Shown here in pieces: positions 46,190 through 56,171 of a stretch of DNA of 64,000 nucleotides (positions are counted from its first letter, which is position 1; each line of letters begins with the position of its first letter). Location of the stretch: NCBI RefSeq assembly GCF_019977755.1, contig NZ_AP025144.1, positions 1,054,001 to 1,118,000 of the forward strand. The letters run 5' to 3'. The notes beneath the pieces are model-generated. The model searched no databases and was not told the origin of the DNA. It saw only the letters and a list, made by a program, of their open reading frames with translations. The stretch comes from Vibrio penaeicida. GTDB lineage: Bacteria; Pseudomonadota; Gammaproteobacteria; Enterobacterales; Vibrionaceae. Position numbers and translations under genes: made by a program.

Positions 46190-46593
46190 AAAAGAGAAAA
46201 CTTTGGTGTGTTAAAACAAGACTCGGATCTCTTTTTTATCTTTTCATAAAAAAAACAGATTATTTCCCTTGAAAAGCCATGTATCGTCCCCATTTCTCAG
46301 AAAACTTTTGCCAAATATTCGAGAAATCAGGACTTGGCTCGACAGTCGTCACGCATATCGCTAGAATGTCGCGTCTAAAATTTCTGTCCTGAGGCTAATT
46401 GGAGACGTTCTTTCTGCGAAGTCAGTATGGAAGAGGTCACTGAATAGTTCATGAGCTACGAATTGAATGGTTTGTGGGTCTCCGAATTTCATTTTATGCA
46501 TTCAGACAGAATGCAACTTAAGGATGAAGTCACCGCTAAGGCGCTGGCTCCTAAGCTCAGGTAATACTGAGCCAGTTTTGAGGTTTATTTATA
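46190..46593 (+). other. Long structured leader region of tig
   Basis: About 400 bases without a gene. Carries a sigma-32-like promoter (46268-46295), a perfect 7-bp hairpin TGCATTC/GAATGCA (46497-46515), and near the tig ribosome site two mutually exclusive pairings: CTGGCTC with GAGCCAG, or GCTCAG with CTGAGC (about 46542-46577). Confidence 0.5.
46268..46295 (+). promoter_or_regulatory. Sigma-32 (heat-shock) promoter upstream of tig
   Basis: CTTGAAA (46268-46274), a 13-base spacer, CCCCATTT (46288-46295): an exact-looking RpoH promoter in the direction of tig-clpP. Confidence 0.7.
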
Positions 46594-47895
46594 ATGCAAG
46601 CTACTGTTGAAACTCTAGAAGGCCTAGAGCGCCGTCTTACTATTACCGTTCCTGCTGCAAACATCGAAGACGCAGTAACAGCTGAACTACGCAACATCGC
46701 TAAAAACCGTCGTTTCGATGGTTTCCGTAAAGGCAAAGTGCCTTTGAAGATGGTTGCGCAAATGTACGGCAAAGCAGTACGTCAAGATGTGATGGGTGAG
46801 GTTATGCAACGTCACTTCATCGAAGCGATCGTGAAAGAAAAAATCAACCCAGCAGGCGCACCTACTTTCGCTCCAGTGGAAACTGAAGAGGGTAAAGACC
46901 TAGTATTCAACGCAACTTTTGAAGTATACCCAGAAGTTGAACTTAAAGGTCTAGACAACATCACTGTTGAAAAGCCAGCAGTTGAAGTGAAAGAAGATGA
47001 CGTTGCAGAGATGATCGAAACTCTTCGCAAGCAGCAAGCAACTTGGAAAGAAGTTGAAGGCGCAGCGTCAGAAAACTCTCGTGCAACAATCGACTTCGTT
47101 GGTTCTATCGACGGTGAAGAGTTTGAAGGCGGTAAAGCTGAGAACTTCCCACTAGAAATGGGCGCTGGTCGTATGATCCCTGGTTTCGAAGACGGCATCG
47201 TAGGTAAATCTGCGGGCATGGAATTCGAAATCGACGTAAACTTCCCAGAAGATTACCACGCTGAAAACCTAAAAGGTAAAGAAGCGAAGTTCGCTATCAA
47301 AGTGAACAAAGTTGAAGAGCGTGAGCTTCCTGAACTAGACGAAGAATTCGTTTCTAAGTTTGGTGCTGAAGGCGGTATCGATGGTCTTAAGACTGAAGTT
47401 CGCAAGAACATGGAACGCGAACTTAAGCAAGCTGTTAAGAACCGTATCAAAGAGCAAGCGCTTGACGGTCTAGTAAACGAAAACGACATTGACGTGCCAG
47501 CTGCACTTATCGATCAAGAAATCGGTACTCTACGTCAGCAAGCTGCACAGCGTTTCGGTGGCAACCCTGAAGCGGCTGAACAACTTCCACGTGAGTTGTT
47601 TGAAGAGCAAGCAAAACGTCGCGTAGTTGTTGGTCTTCTACTAGGCGAAGTTATCAAATCTGAAGAATTAAAAGCTGACGACGAGAAAGTTAAGGCTATT
47701 ATTGAAGAGATGGCTACTGCTTACGAAGATCCAGCGGAAGTTATTGCTTACTACGAGCAAAACGAACAAATGATGAACAACATGCGCAATGTTGCGTTAG
47801 AAGAGCAAGCGATCGACGCTATCATCGCTAAAGCAAAAGTTTCTGACAAAGAAGTAAGCTTCAACGAGCTTATGAATGCACAACAACCTGCATAA
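46594..47895 (+). CDS. tig: Trigger factor
   Basis: Ribosome-bound chaperone and peptidyl-prolyl isomerase. The ribosome-docking signature [10 protein letters not shown] (about residues 44-53), a central FKBP-type domain ([19 protein letters not shown]) and a helical C-terminal chaperone domain are present; 433 aa versus 432 in E. coli. Codon usage is strongly biased, as for highly expressed genes. First gene of the tig-clpP-clpX-lon block. Confidence 0.97.
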   Translation: MQATVETLEGLERRLTITVPAANIEDAVTAELRNIAKNRRFDGFRKGKVPLKMVAQMYGKAVRQDVMGEVMQRHFIEAIVKEKINPAGAPTFAPVETEEGKDLVFNATFEVYPEVELKGLDNITVEKPAVEVKEDDVAEMIETLRKQQATWKEVEGAASENSRATIDFVGSIDGEEFEGGKAENFPLEMGAGRMIPGFEDGIVGKSAGMEFEIDVNFPEDYHAENLKGKEAKFAIKVNKVEERELPELDEEFVSKFGAEGGIDGLKTEVRKNMERELKQAVKNRIKEQALDGLVNENDIDVPAALIDQEIGTLRQQAAQRFGGNPEAAEQLPRELFEEQAKRRVVVGLLLGEVIKSEELKADDEKVKAIIEEMATAYEDPAEVIAYYEQNEQMMNNMRNVALEEQAIDAIIAKAKVSDKEVSFNELMNAQQPA

Positions 47896-47947
47896 AATCA
47901 GGTTTCAGTGCGTAGAAAGTTGACTTTGTTTTAACTCTTCTGCTAAC

Positions 47948-47986
47948 AATGGTCCGTATGAGTCTATCATCCGGGCCATTTTATTT
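47948..47986 (+). terminator. Hairpin between tig and clpP
   Basis: AATGGTCC pairs with GGGCCATT followed by TTATTT; a partial terminator or processing site. Confidence 0.55.
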
Positions 47987-48000
47987 AGGGATATAAGAAT

Positions 48001-48627
48001 ATGAGCTACCAAGAAAAAAATGCAATGTCTCCAATCATTGATGCACTAGTACCCATGGTGGTAGAACAAACTTCCCGTGGTGAACGTTCTTACGATATCT
48101 ATTCTCGTCTGCTTAAAGAGCGTATCATTTTTCTTACTGGTCAAGTCGAAGACCAAATGGCGAACCTAGTGGTTGCGCAATTGCTGTTTCTTGAATCAGA
48201 AAACCCAGACAAAGACATCTTCCTATACATCAACTCTCCAGGCGGCAGTGTTACAGCAGGCATGTCTATCTATGACACGATGCAGTACATCAAACCGAAC
48301 GTGAGTACAGTATGTATGGGTCAAGCGTGTTCAATGGGGGCATTCCTGTTGGCAGGTGGTGCAGAAGGTAAGCGCCACGTATTACCAAACTCTCGTGTAA
48401 TGATTCACCAGCCTCTTGGCGGTTTCCAAGGTCAGGCATCTGATATTCAAATTCACGCTCAAGAAATCCTGACGATTAAATCGAAGCTAAACAAGTTGCT
48501 TTCAGAGCACACTGGTCAGCCTCTTGAAGTTATTGAAGGTGATACAGATCGCGACAACTTTATGTCGGCAGATCAAGCAGTAGAATACGGTTTGGTTGAT
48601 TCAGTTTTGACGCACCATAAAGCGTAA
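48001..48627 (+). CDS. clpP: ClpP, ATP-dependent protease proteolytic subunit
   Basis: Tetradecameric serine protease fed by ClpX/ClpA. Catalytic triad Ser111 ([11 protein letters not shown]), His136 (MIHQPLGG) and Asp185 are in place; 208 aa (E. coli 207 with propeptide). AGGGATA precedes ATG 48001. Partner clpX starts 86 bases downstream. Confidence 0.97.
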   Translation: MSYQEKNAMSPIIDALVPMVVEQTSRGERSYDIYSRLLKERIIFLTGQVEDQMANLVVAQLLFLESENPDKDIFLYINSPGGSVTAGMSIYDTMQYIKPNVSTVCMGQACSMGAFLLAGGAEGKRHVLPNSRVMIHQPLGGFQGQASDIQIHAQEILTIKSKLNKLLSEHTGQPLEVIEGDTDRDNFMSADQAVEYGLVDSVLTHHKA

Positions 48628-48713
48628 TTGCGCTTCGCCGAAAGATGCAGGCGAAATTTGGTGAAAATTGATATAAACTCAAAACAAGACAGTTAAGGCT
48701 AAGAGGTTAGCGA

Positions 48714-49994
48714 ATGACAGATAAAAGCAAAGAGGGCGGTAGCGGTAAGTTACTTTATTGCTCTTTCTGCGGCAAAAGCCAGCACGAAGTTCGCAAGCTA
48801 ATCGCAGGCCCATCAGTGTACATTTGTGACGAATGCGTCGACTTATGTAACGATATTATTCGTGAGGAAATCAAGGATGTGCTCCCTAAGAAAGAGTCGA
48901 GCGCACTTCCTACTCCTCGCGAAATTCGCGAACACCTTGATGATTATGTGATTGGCCAAGATTACGCAAAGAAAGTGCTAGCGGTTGCAGTATACAACCA
49001 CTACAAGCGTCTGCGTAATGGCGACACAACGAGCGAAGGCGTTGAACTGGGCAAGAGTAACATTTTGCTGATCGGTCCAACAGGTAGTGGTAAAACACTG
49101 CTGGCTGAAACCCTGGCTCGTTTCCTTGATGTTCCTTTCACTATGGCTGATGCAACCACATTGACGGAAGCTGGCTATGTAGGTGAAGACGTTGAGAACA
49201 TTATTCAGAAGCTTCTGCAGAAATGTGACTACGATGTAGCAAAAGCAGAGCGCGGCATTGTCTATATCGATGAAATCGATAAGATTTCTCGCAAGGCAGA
49301 GAACCCCTCAATCACTCGCGATGTTTCGGGTGAAGGTGTTCAGCAAGCGTTATTGAAGCTGGTTGAAGGTACCGTCGCTTCTGTTCCGCCTCAAGGTGGA
49401 AGAAAGCACCCTCAACAAGAGTTTTTGCAGGTAGACACTTCTAAGATTCTGTTTATCTGTGGTGGTGCGTTTGCCGGTTTAGATAAAGTCATTGAGCAAC
49501 GTACCGCGACAGGTACAGGTATCGGCTTTGGTGCAGAGATTCGTTCTAAAGACGAAACTCGCACAGTGGGCGAATTGTTCATGCAAGTCGAACCAGAAGA
49601 TCTCGTTAAATACGGTTTGATTCCAGAATTCATTGGTCGTCTACCGGTTACTACGACTCTGACAGAACTTGATGAAGAAGCGCTTATTCAGATTCTTTGT
49701 GAACCAAAGAATGCGTTGACCAAGCAGTATGCTGCTCTGTTCGACATAGAAGATGTAGAGCTGGAATTCCGTGAAGATGCACTAAGAGCCATTGCTAAGA
49801 AAGCGATGGATCGTAAGACTGGTGCTCGTGGTCTTCGCTCTATTCTTGAAGCTGTTCTTCTCGAAACAATGTACGAATTGCCATCATCAGAAGATGTAAG
49901 CAAAGTCGTTATAGATGAAGCAGTTATCCAAGGCGAATCTGAACCATTGTTGATTTATGAAGGCAATGACAATCAGGCCGCTGGCGCGGAATAA
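48714..49994 (+). CDS. clpX: ClpX, protease ATPase/unfoldase
   Basis: AAA+ unfoldase of the ClpXP protease. N-terminal C4 zinc domain (CSFCGK and CDECVDLC), Walker A GPTGSGKT, Walker B YIDEIDKI, the ClpP-docking IGF loop in [11 protein letters not shown], and sensor motif [10 protein letters not shown]. 426 aa. AGAGG eight bases before ATG 48714. A terminator separates it from lon. Confidence 0.97.
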   Translation: MTDKSKEGGSGKLLYCSFCGKSQHEVRKLIAGPSVYICDECVDLCNDIIREEIKDVLPKKESSALPTPREIREHLDDYVIGQDYAKKVLAVAVYNHYKRLRNGDTTSEGVELGKSNILLIGPTGSGKTLLAETLARFLDVPFTMADATTLTEAGYVGEDVENIIQKLLQKCDYDVAKAERGIVYIDEIDKISRKAENPSITRDVSGEGVQQALLKLVEGTVASVPPQGGRKHPQQEFLQVDTSKILFICGGAFAGLDKVIEQRTATGTGIGFGAEIRSKDETRTVGELFMQVEPEDLVKYGLIPEFIGRLPVTTTLTELDEEALIQILCEPKNALTKQYAALFDIEDVELEFREDALRAIAKKAMDRKTGARGLRSILEAVLLETMYELPSSEDVSKVVIDEAVIQGESEPLLIYEGNDNQAAGAE

Positions 49995-50010
49995 AAAACT
50001 TTTAAATACT

Positions 50011-50037
50011 AAAGGAGGCTTTTGCCTCCTTTTTTTT
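50011..50037 (+). terminator. Terminator of clpX
   Basis: AAAGGAGGC-TTTT-GCCTCCTTT plus a T-run. Confidence 0.85.
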
Positions 50038-50045
50038 ATTATCTC

Positions 50046-50073
50046 GTTGAATCTAAGCCATTTGCCCCCATAT
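50046..50073 (+). promoter_or_regulatory. Sigma-32 promoter of lon
   Basis: GTTGAA (50046-50051), a 14-base spacer and CCCCATAT (50066-50073), 35 bases before the lon start; same architecture as the E. coli lon heat-shock promoter. Confidence 0.75.
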
Positions 50074-50107
50074 ACTGCAAATAAGCAGAAACGGAAGAGA
50101 GAATAGT

Positions 50108-52459
50108 ATGAACTTGGAACGTTCCGAGCGTATCGAGATCCCCGTATTACCCTTGAGAGATGTAGTGGTATATCCACACATGGTTATCCCTTTGTTTGTT
50201 GGCCGAGAGAAATCAATCCGTTGCCTGGAATCTGCGATGGACACCAGCAAACAAGTTCTACTTGTCGCACAAAAGCAAGCAGACACAGATGAGCCGTCTA
50301 TCGATGACCTGTTTTCCATTGGTACCGTAGCCACAATCCTACAGTTGTTGAAATTGCCAGATGGCACTGTGAAGGTGTTGGTTGAAGGTCAACAGCGCGC
50401 TCAAATTCATCAGTTTAAAGAAAATGACTTTTTCCTAGCAGACGCTGAATACTTGCCGACTCCAGAGTTGGATGAACGCGAGCAAGAAGTCGTTGTTCGC
50501 AGCGCTATCAATCAGTTTGAAGGTTTCATTAAATTGAACAAAAAAATTCCGCCTGAAGTATTAACTTCTTTGAACGGAATTGATGAAGCTGCACGCCTAG
50601 CTGATACCATCGCAGCCCACATGCCTCTAAAACTTAATGACAAGCAGCAAGTTCTTGAAATTATAGATGTCAATGAACGTCTAGAATTCCTGATGGGGCA
50701 AATGGAATCAGAAATCGATTTGCTTCAAGTCGAAAAACGCATCCGTGGTCGTGTTAAGAAGCAAATGGAAAAATCTCAGCGCGAGTACTACCTGAATGAG
50801 CAAATGAAAGCCATTCAGAAAGAGCTTGGTGAGATGGACGATGCACCAGACGAATTCGAAACTCTGAAGATTAAGATCGAAGAGTCGAAGATGCCTAAAG
50901 AAGCGCGTGAGAAGACTGAACAAGAGCTGCAAAAGCTTAAGATGATGTCTCCAATGTCAGCCGAAGCAACGGTTGTGCGCAGCTACATCGACTGGATGGT
51001 TGGTGTTCCTTGGGCTAAGCGCTCTAAAGTGAAGAAGAACCTTTCTAAAGCTGAAGAAGTGCTAAACGAAGACCACTACGGTCTAGAGCGCGTTAAAGAG
51101 CGTATTCTGGAGTACTTGGCAGTACAAAACCGTATCAACAAGCTTAAAGGTCCTATCCTTTGCTTGGTTGGTCCTCCGGGCGTAGGTAAAACCTCTCTTG
51201 GTCGCTCTATTGCGGCTGCTACTGGTCGTAAATATGTTCGCATGGCTTTGGGCGGCGTACGTGATGAAGCCGAAATCCGCGGTCACCGACGCACTTACAT
51301 TGGCTCAATGCCGGGTAAGTTGATTCAAAAAATGTCGAAAGTGGAAGTGAAAAACCCACTGTTCTTGTTGGATGAAATCGACAAGATGTCTTCTGACATG
51401 CGTGGCGATCCTGCATCAGCATTACTTGAAGTGCTTGACCCAGAGCAAAACAACTCATTCAATGACCACTACCTTGAAGTGGACTACGATTTGTCTGATG
51501 TCATGTTTGTTGCAACGTCTAACTCAATGAACATTCCAGGTCCATTGCTTGACCGAATGGAAGTGATTCGTCTATCTGGTTACACAGAAGATGAAAAGCT
51601 GAACATTGCTAAACGCCACTTGGTTAGCAAGCAAATCAAACGTAATGGCTTGAAAGAACACGAAATCGAAATCGAAGATTCTGCCATCATCGGTATTATT
51701 CGTTACTACACGCGTGAAGCGGGTGTACGTAGCCTAGAGCGTGAGATTTCGAAGATCTGCCGTAAAGCAGTCAAGAATATCCTGCTTGATTCTAACCTTA
51801 AGAAAGTAGTCGTAAACATCGAAAATCTTAAAGATTTCCTAGGTGTACAACGTCATGACTTTGGTAAAGCGGACGACAGTAACCGTATTGGACAAGTTGT
51901 CGGCTTGGCTTGGACGGAAGTTGGCGGCGATCTGTTGACGATTGAAACCGAATCTATGCCAGGTAAAGGCAAACTATCGCAAACGGGTTCTCTTGGTGAT
52001 GTGATGCAAGAGTCTATCCAAGCTGCGATGACCGTTGTTCGCTCTCGTGCGGAAAGATTGGGTATCAACTCAGACTTTTACGAAAAACGTGATATTCACG
52101 TGCACGTTCCAGAAGGGGCAACGCCAAAAGATGGTCCTAGTGCCGGTATCGCGATGTGCACAGCGCTGGTTTCTAGCTTAACAGGGAACCCTGTGAAAGC
52201 GGACGTAGCGATGACAGGTGAAATTACTCTGCGTGGCGAAGTGCTTCCAATCGGTGGATTGAAAGAAAAACTGCTCGCTGCTCACCGTGGTGGCATTAAA
52301 ACGGTTGTCATTCCTAAAGACAATGAACGTGATCTGGAAGAGATTCCTGACAATGTTATTGCAGATCTGGTGGTTAAACCGGTTCAGTGGATTGACGACG
52401 TGTTAACGATTGCATTAGAAAAAGACCCGTCTGGAGTCACTCTAGAGTCTGTAAAATAG
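50108..52459 (+). CDS. lon: Lon protease
   Basis: ATP-dependent serine protease for misfolded and regulatory proteins. N-terminal LON substrate domain (VLPLRDVVVYPHMVIPLFVG), coiled-coil, AAA+ with GPPGVGKT and FLLDEIDKM, and the protease domain with the Ser-Lys dyad in KDGPSAGIAM. 783 aa, as E. coli (784). Own heat-shock promoter and terminator. Confidence 0.98.
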   Translation: MNLERSERIEIPVLPLRDVVVYPHMVIPLFVGREKSIRCLESAMDTSKQVLLVAQKQADTDEPSIDDLFSIGTVATILQLLKLPDGTVKVLVEGQQRAQIHQFKENDFFLADAEYLPTPELDEREQEVVVRSAINQFEGFIKLNKKIPPEVLTSLNGIDEAARLADTIAAHMPLKLNDKQQVLEIIDVNERLEFLMGQMESEIDLLQVEKRIRGRVKKQMEKSQREYYLNEQMKAIQKELGEMDDAPDEFETLKIKIEESKMPKEAREKTEQELQKLKMMSPMSAEATVVRSYIDWMVGVPWAKRSKVKKNLSKAEEVLNEDHYGLERVKERILEYLAVQNRINKLKGPILCLVGPPGVGKTSLGRSIAAATGRKYVRMALGGVRDEAEIRGHRRTYIGSMPGKLIQKMSKVEVKNPLFLLDEIDKMSSDMRGDPASALLEVLDPEQNNSFNDHYLEVDYDLSDVMFVATSNSMNIPGPLLDRMEVIRLSGYTEDEKLNIAKRHLVSKQIKRNGLKEHEIEIEDSAIIGIIRYYTREAGVRSLEREISKICRKAVKNILLDSNLKKVVVNIENLKDFLGVQRHDFGKADDSNRIGQVVGLAWTEVGGDLLTIETESMPGKGKLSQTGSLGDVMQESIQAAMTVVRSRAERLGINSDFYEKRDIHVHVPEGATPKDGPSAGIAMCTALVSSLTGNPVKADVAMTGEITLRGEVLPIGGLKEKLLAAHRGGIKTVVIPKDNERDLEEIPDNVIADLVVKPVQWIDDVLTIALEKDPSGVTLESVK

Positions 52460-52489
52460 TGACGTGCAGCAAAAATAACTAAACAAAAC

Positions 52490-52528
52490 ACGCTGACTTG
52501 CTTGAAAAGGCTTGTCAGCGTTTTTTTT
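52490..52528 (+). terminator. Terminator of lon
   Basis: ACGCTGAC / GTCAGCGT stem with eight T. Confidence 0.85.
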
Positions 52529-52653
52529 GGACGCTAAGTTTATCCACCAAGGACAACGCCTTTATCCATAAGGTGCGGTTTAAAAATAACTAAATTTTTT
52601 AACGGAACGAATACTGCCATTTTGGAATCGGTAGTACTAAAGGGGAACATCAC

Positions 52654-52926
52654 GTGAATAAAACACAACTAGTAGAAAAAATCGCAGAGAACGCTGACAT
52701 TTCTAAAGCATCAGCGGGTCGTGCCCTAGACGCATTCATTGAAGCAGTGAGTGATACTCTACAGTCTGACGACCAAGTAGCATTGGTAGGCTTTGGTACA
52801 TTCAGCGTACGTACTCGTGCAGCACGCACAGGTCGTAACCCTAAGACTGGTGAAGAGATCCAAATCGCGGAAGCAAAAGTACCAGCATTTAAAGCAGGTA
52901 AAGCGCTTAAAGACGCGTGTAACTAA
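52654..52926 (+). CDS. hupB: HU-beta DNA-binding protein
   Basis: Nucleoid-associated histone-like protein, 90 aa. [19 protein letters not shown] and the DNA-binding arm [28 protein letters not shown] region (read in two parts, [10 protein letters not shown] and [10 protein letters not shown]) identify it. GTG start at 52654 with AAGGGGA upstream. Follows lon as in E. coli. Confidence 0.97.
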   Translation: MNKTQLVEKIAENADISKASAGRALDAFIEAVSDTLQSDDQVALVGFGTFSVRTRAARTGRNPKTGEEIQIAEAKVPAFKAGKALKDACN

Positions 52927-53253
52927 ATTTGAATTGACCTGCTAAAGGTTAATTACTGGGAATGGCGCTCAAAAACGCCAAAAAGTCCTGAAATATGCGC
53001 ATCAATGTGGTGCGCATTTCTTTTTCTGATATCATCTTCACCATTCAGCGCTATAGAGCGAAATGCCTGCTCCCTTCTGAGTAAGTTGCGGTCTAGAAAA
53101 TTGAAAATGTACTCATTTCTTTAATGAACTTTTTTGTGGACTGCAGATCTAAATCACACATATTTATCAGTGAGCTGGATAATTAGATTCGCTACTGTGT
53201 AGATTTAAGTGCTTAGTCAGAGCTCAGGCTCAATTTTGGAGAGTTGTTACATT
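52927..53253. other. Intergenic region between hupB and ppiD
   Basis: About 330 bases with no gene. Contains hairpin GGCG/CGCC near 52964-52978 and the hupB terminator at 52995-53025; the rest presumably holds the ppiD promoter. Confidence 0.5.
52995..53025 (+). terminator. Terminator of hupB
   Basis: ATGCGCA / TGCGCAT stem with a nine-base loop and TTTCTTTTT. Confidence 0.75.
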
Positions 53254-55119
53254 ATGATGGAACGATTGCGCGAAGGCGTAAACAGCATCGCAGTTAAAAT
53301 TATTCTGGGACTTATTATTCTGTCCTTTGTCTTCACTGGTGTCAGTGGCTATATCGGTAGTGGTAGCAACGTTGCTGCTAAAGTCGATGGTGTTGAGATT
53401 AGCCGCGGAGCTTTTGAGCAAGCGTATCAAAATGAACGCAACATGCTTCAAGCGCAATATGGTGAGCAATACGCTAACCTTCTTTCAGACCCCGATTTCG
53501 TTCAAAGACTGCGTCAGTCAGTTTTAGATAAAATGGTGAATGAAATCCTGCTTGAGAATCACGCAAAGTCACTTGGTCTGCGAATCAGCGATGAACAAGT
53601 ACTTGGTATGATCCTGCAAATGCCAGAATTCCAATTGGAAGGCAAATTCAATCAGGACATCTATGAGACTTCTCTTCGCCGTGCTGGCTATACTCCAGAA
53701 TCATTTGGTGAAGTAATGCGTCGCAGTGAAGTACGCAATCAGCTTCTTCAAGCGGTAAGTGCAAGTGAGTTTAGCCTTCCAGGTGAAGTTGCTGATCAAT
53801 CTAAACTGATCACTCAGACTCGTGATATTCGTACGCTTGAGCTAAACGTTGAAGAGTTTGCAAAATCTGCAAATCTTTCAGATGAAGAGCTTCAAGAATA
53901 CTACTCATCGAATGCCTCTCAGTTCACACGTCCAGAGCAAGTTAAGGTGTCATACCTAGAGCTTTCGGGTGATGCATTGAAAGCGAATGTAGATGTTACT
54001 GAAGAAGACATTGAAGCATACTACCAAGAGAGCATTGATCAATACTCTACAGCAGAGCAGCGCAGCGTGAGCCATATTCTGGTTCAAGGCGACGAAGAAG
54101 CTAAAGCACAAGCTATTTTGGATGAGCTGAGCGCGGGCGCTGACTTCTCTGAGCTAGCAAAGTCTCGTTCGGAAGATATCGGTAGCGCTGAAACTGGCGG
54201 TTCTTTAGGTTGGATTGAGCGTGATGTGATGGATCCAGCATTTGAAGAAGCAGCGTTTGTTCTGACCGCAGTTGGCGATACAACTGGTCTGGTTAAATCT
54301 GACTTTGGTTACCACATCATCAAATTAGATGACTTGAAAGCTTCTGAGACTAAACCGCTAAGTGAAGTTAAAGACGAGATCAAGCAAGACATCGTTAACC
54401 AAAAAGCCGCTGACCGCTTCCATGATCTATACAATGACCTAGAGCGCATTGCATTTGAAGCACCTAACTCGCTAGAACCATCAGCAGAGTTGATTGAGAG
54501 TACCGTGCAAACTACGGACTTTGTTTCTCGATTTAATGCGCCAGAGATTCTAAGCAGTCCTGAAGTTCAAGAAGCTATCTACAGCGTAGAAGTGAAAGAA
54601 AATGGTGAAAATTCAATTCCTGTTGAGATTGCACCTGAACATGTTGTAGTGGTTCGTGTTGATGACGTTCGAGAAGAAACGGTGTTGCCGTTTGAAGAAG
54701 TGAAAGATCAAGTTATGCAGCAGTTGTCTGTTGTAAAAGGTGAGCAAAAAGCCGTTGAACTTGCTGACCAGCTTATCGAAACTCTATCTAACGACGACAC
54801 GAGTGTTCTTGAGCAAGAAGGCTTAGCGTTTGGCGAGCAAGAAACCATAAACCGTGGTAACCCACTTGCGAACACGGTATATGCTCTGACTAAGCCAGAA
54901 GAAGGCAAGAAAGTTTACGGACAGTCTAAAGACTTCTCGGGCAATATCGTTGTGGTTGAGCTAGCTGGTGTTGCTGCTGAAGAGCAACCAGCGTTTGCTG
55001 CACAAATCGGTATGCAGTTAGTGCGTTCTAACGGTGAACAAGATGTGATTGCATTGAGCAAAGCACTGCGTGAAAGCGCGGATGTCGAGTTCTACGTAAT
55101 TGAGAGTACCCAGCCGTAA
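53254..55119 (+). CDS. ppiD: PpiD, periplasmic folding chaperone
   Basis: Inner-membrane-anchored SurA-like chaperone near the Sec translocon. One N-terminal anchor (IAVKIILGLIILSFVFTGVSG), SurA_N-type region, a parvulin domain (about 265-360; SVSHILVQGDEEAKAQ, GGSLGWIERDVM, GYHIIKLDD) and a C-terminal helical domain. I start at ATG 53254 (MMERLREGVNS), matching E. coli MMDSLRTAANS, with GGAGAG upstream; 15 additional upstream codons are unlikely. 621 aa. Confidence 0.95.
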   Translation: MMERLREGVNSIAVKIILGLIILSFVFTGVSGYIGSGSNVAAKVDGVEISRGAFEQAYQNERNMLQAQYGEQYANLLSDPDFVQRLRQSVLDKMVNEILLENHAKSLGLRISDEQVLGMILQMPEFQLEGKFNQDIYETSLRRAGYTPESFGEVMRRSEVRNQLLQAVSASEFSLPGEVADQSKLITQTRDIRTLELNVEEFAKSANLSDEELQEYYSSNASQFTRPEQVKVSYLELSGDALKANVDVTEEDIEAYYQESIDQYSTAEQRSVSHILVQGDEEAKAQAILDELSAGADFSELAKSRSEDIGSAETGGSLGWIERDVMDPAFEEAAFVLTAVGDTTGLVKSDFGYHIIKLDDLKASETKPLSEVKDEIKQDIVNQKAADRFHDLYNDLERIAFEAPNSLEPSAELIESTVQTTDFVSRFNAPEILSSPEVQEAIYSVEVKENGENSIPVEIAPEHVVVVRVDDVREETVLPFEEVKDQVMQQLSVVKGEQKAVELADQLIETLSNDDTSVLEQEGLAFGEQETINRGNPLANTVYALTKPEEGKKVYGQSKDFSGNIVVVELAGVAAEEQPAFAAQIGMQLVRSNGEQDVIALSKALRESADVEFYVIESTQP

Positions 55120-55146
55120 AAGTATGTAACTAATTTGTTTATCACA

Positions 55147-55172
55147 CAGGCCGCACTATGCGGCCTGTTCTA
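55147..55172 (+). terminator. Terminator of ppiD
   Basis: CAGGCCGCA-CTA-TGCGGCCTG with a modest T-rich tail. Confidence 0.7.
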
Positions 55173-55243
55173 TTTCTAGTATTGACTGTTTTCTAATCAT
55201 TTTCGTCTGTTCAGAATACGTTTTTTTATACAAGGAACGTAAA

Positions 55244-55564
55244 ATGAAGTTCATCAAACTGGCTCTTATTGCATCTCTTTCTTTATGTGTGTCTCTTCCG
55301 GCTTTCTCAGAGAGCACCTCTTCGCCATCTAAAAGCACTCAAAAAGCGGATAAGTACGATGGTATAGAAATTACTGTAAACATTAATACAGCGACTGCTG
55401 AGGAGCTAGAAACGTTATTGATTGGCATAGGTGAGAAGAAAGCCAAGGATATTATTCAATTTCGTCAAGAAAATGGTTTGTTTGAGAAGGCTGAAGATTT
55501 GATAAAAATTAAGGGAATAGGTAAATCTACCGTTGAAAAAAATAAAGAACGCATACTGCTTTAG
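55244..55564 (+). CDS. comEA: ComEA-like helix-hairpin-helix protein
   Basis: Small periplasmic DNA-binding protein of 106 aa. Sec signal peptide ends near LPAFSES, then a serine/lysine linker and one HhH domain: VNINTATAEELETLLIGIGEKKAKDII and LIKIKGIGKSTVEKNKERI. In vibrios ComEA pulls transforming DNA into the periplasm. AAGGAA precedes ATG 55244. Downstream of ppiD, as I recall from V. cholerae. Confidence 0.88.
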   Translation: MKFIKLALIASLSLCVSLPAFSESTSSPSKSTQKADKYDGIEITVNINTATAEELETLLIGIGEKKAKDIIQFRQENGLFEKAEDLIKIKGIGKSTVEKNKERILL

Positions 55565-55598
55565 ATGATGCATTCCTGCGAGTTGGGGGATTAATTCC

Positions 55599-56171
55599 TT
55601 AACTCGCTGCTTTTACCCACCCCTTGGGTTGCAGGCTACCGAGAATTAACCCGATGATAGTTCCGGCAATGTGGGCTTCTGTCGCCACTTTCGCCTCAAT
55701 GAGTGCTTCTGTGTCTGCCGAAGGGCCAACCCAGGTTTCCCACCCAACTTTTATCAAGATACCTAAAACCAGCAAGCCGCTGTGTTTTCTTCCCTGAATC
55801 GTTTCCGTAATTGCATAGAACGCAAAAATGCCATGCAGCACACCAGAAAAACCCGCGTATTGGTACATATCGCTGGCTAGCAGTCCAATTCCGATCAGTA
55901 TGGATATAAGGGGGACAACAATGATAAGCGAAAGCCATGAAGCGGTATATCGGAAGAAAAAAGCGATGACCGCAAAGCTTGCAGCGTTAAGCATGAGGTG
56001 ATTGAGATTGGTGTGTGTGAAGTTTCCTGTTACGATTCGCCACCACTGACCATTCAGTATTAAGTCAGCATTCCAAGGTAGCCAAGGTTGGAAAGCAGGG
56101 TACTCTGCAATTACCATGGCGATGAGGAATACGGTAACAACGGGAACGAGCTCTGCTTTATGTCTGATCAT
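55599..56171 (-). CDS. rrtA: Rhombosortase (rhomboid-family intramembrane protease)
   Basis: Six-helix serine intramembrane protease that processes GlyGly-CTERM proteins. Catalytic serine in YAGFSGVLHG and histidine in EAHIAGTIIG; HTNLNHLMLN is the conserved early stretch. I start at ATG 56171 (MIRHKAELVP), giving about 190 aa with TM1 immediately after; the upstream open frame lies antisense to tapT. It overlaps head-to-head with tapT by 12 bases. Confidence 0.85.
   Translation of the reverse strand: MIRHKAELVPVVTVFLIAMVIAEYPAFQPWLPWNADLILNGQWWRIVTGNFTHTNLNHLMLNAASFAVIAFFFRYTASWLSLIIVVPLISILIGIGLLASDMYQYAGFSGVLHGIFAFYAITETIQGRKHSGLLVLGILIKVGWETWVGPSADTEALIEAKVATEAHIAGTIIGLILGSLQPKGWVKAAS

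Noticed and set aside
46812-47219. 135-aa open frame antisense to tig
   Set aside because: It is a product of strongly biased codon use in tig and has no supporting signals.
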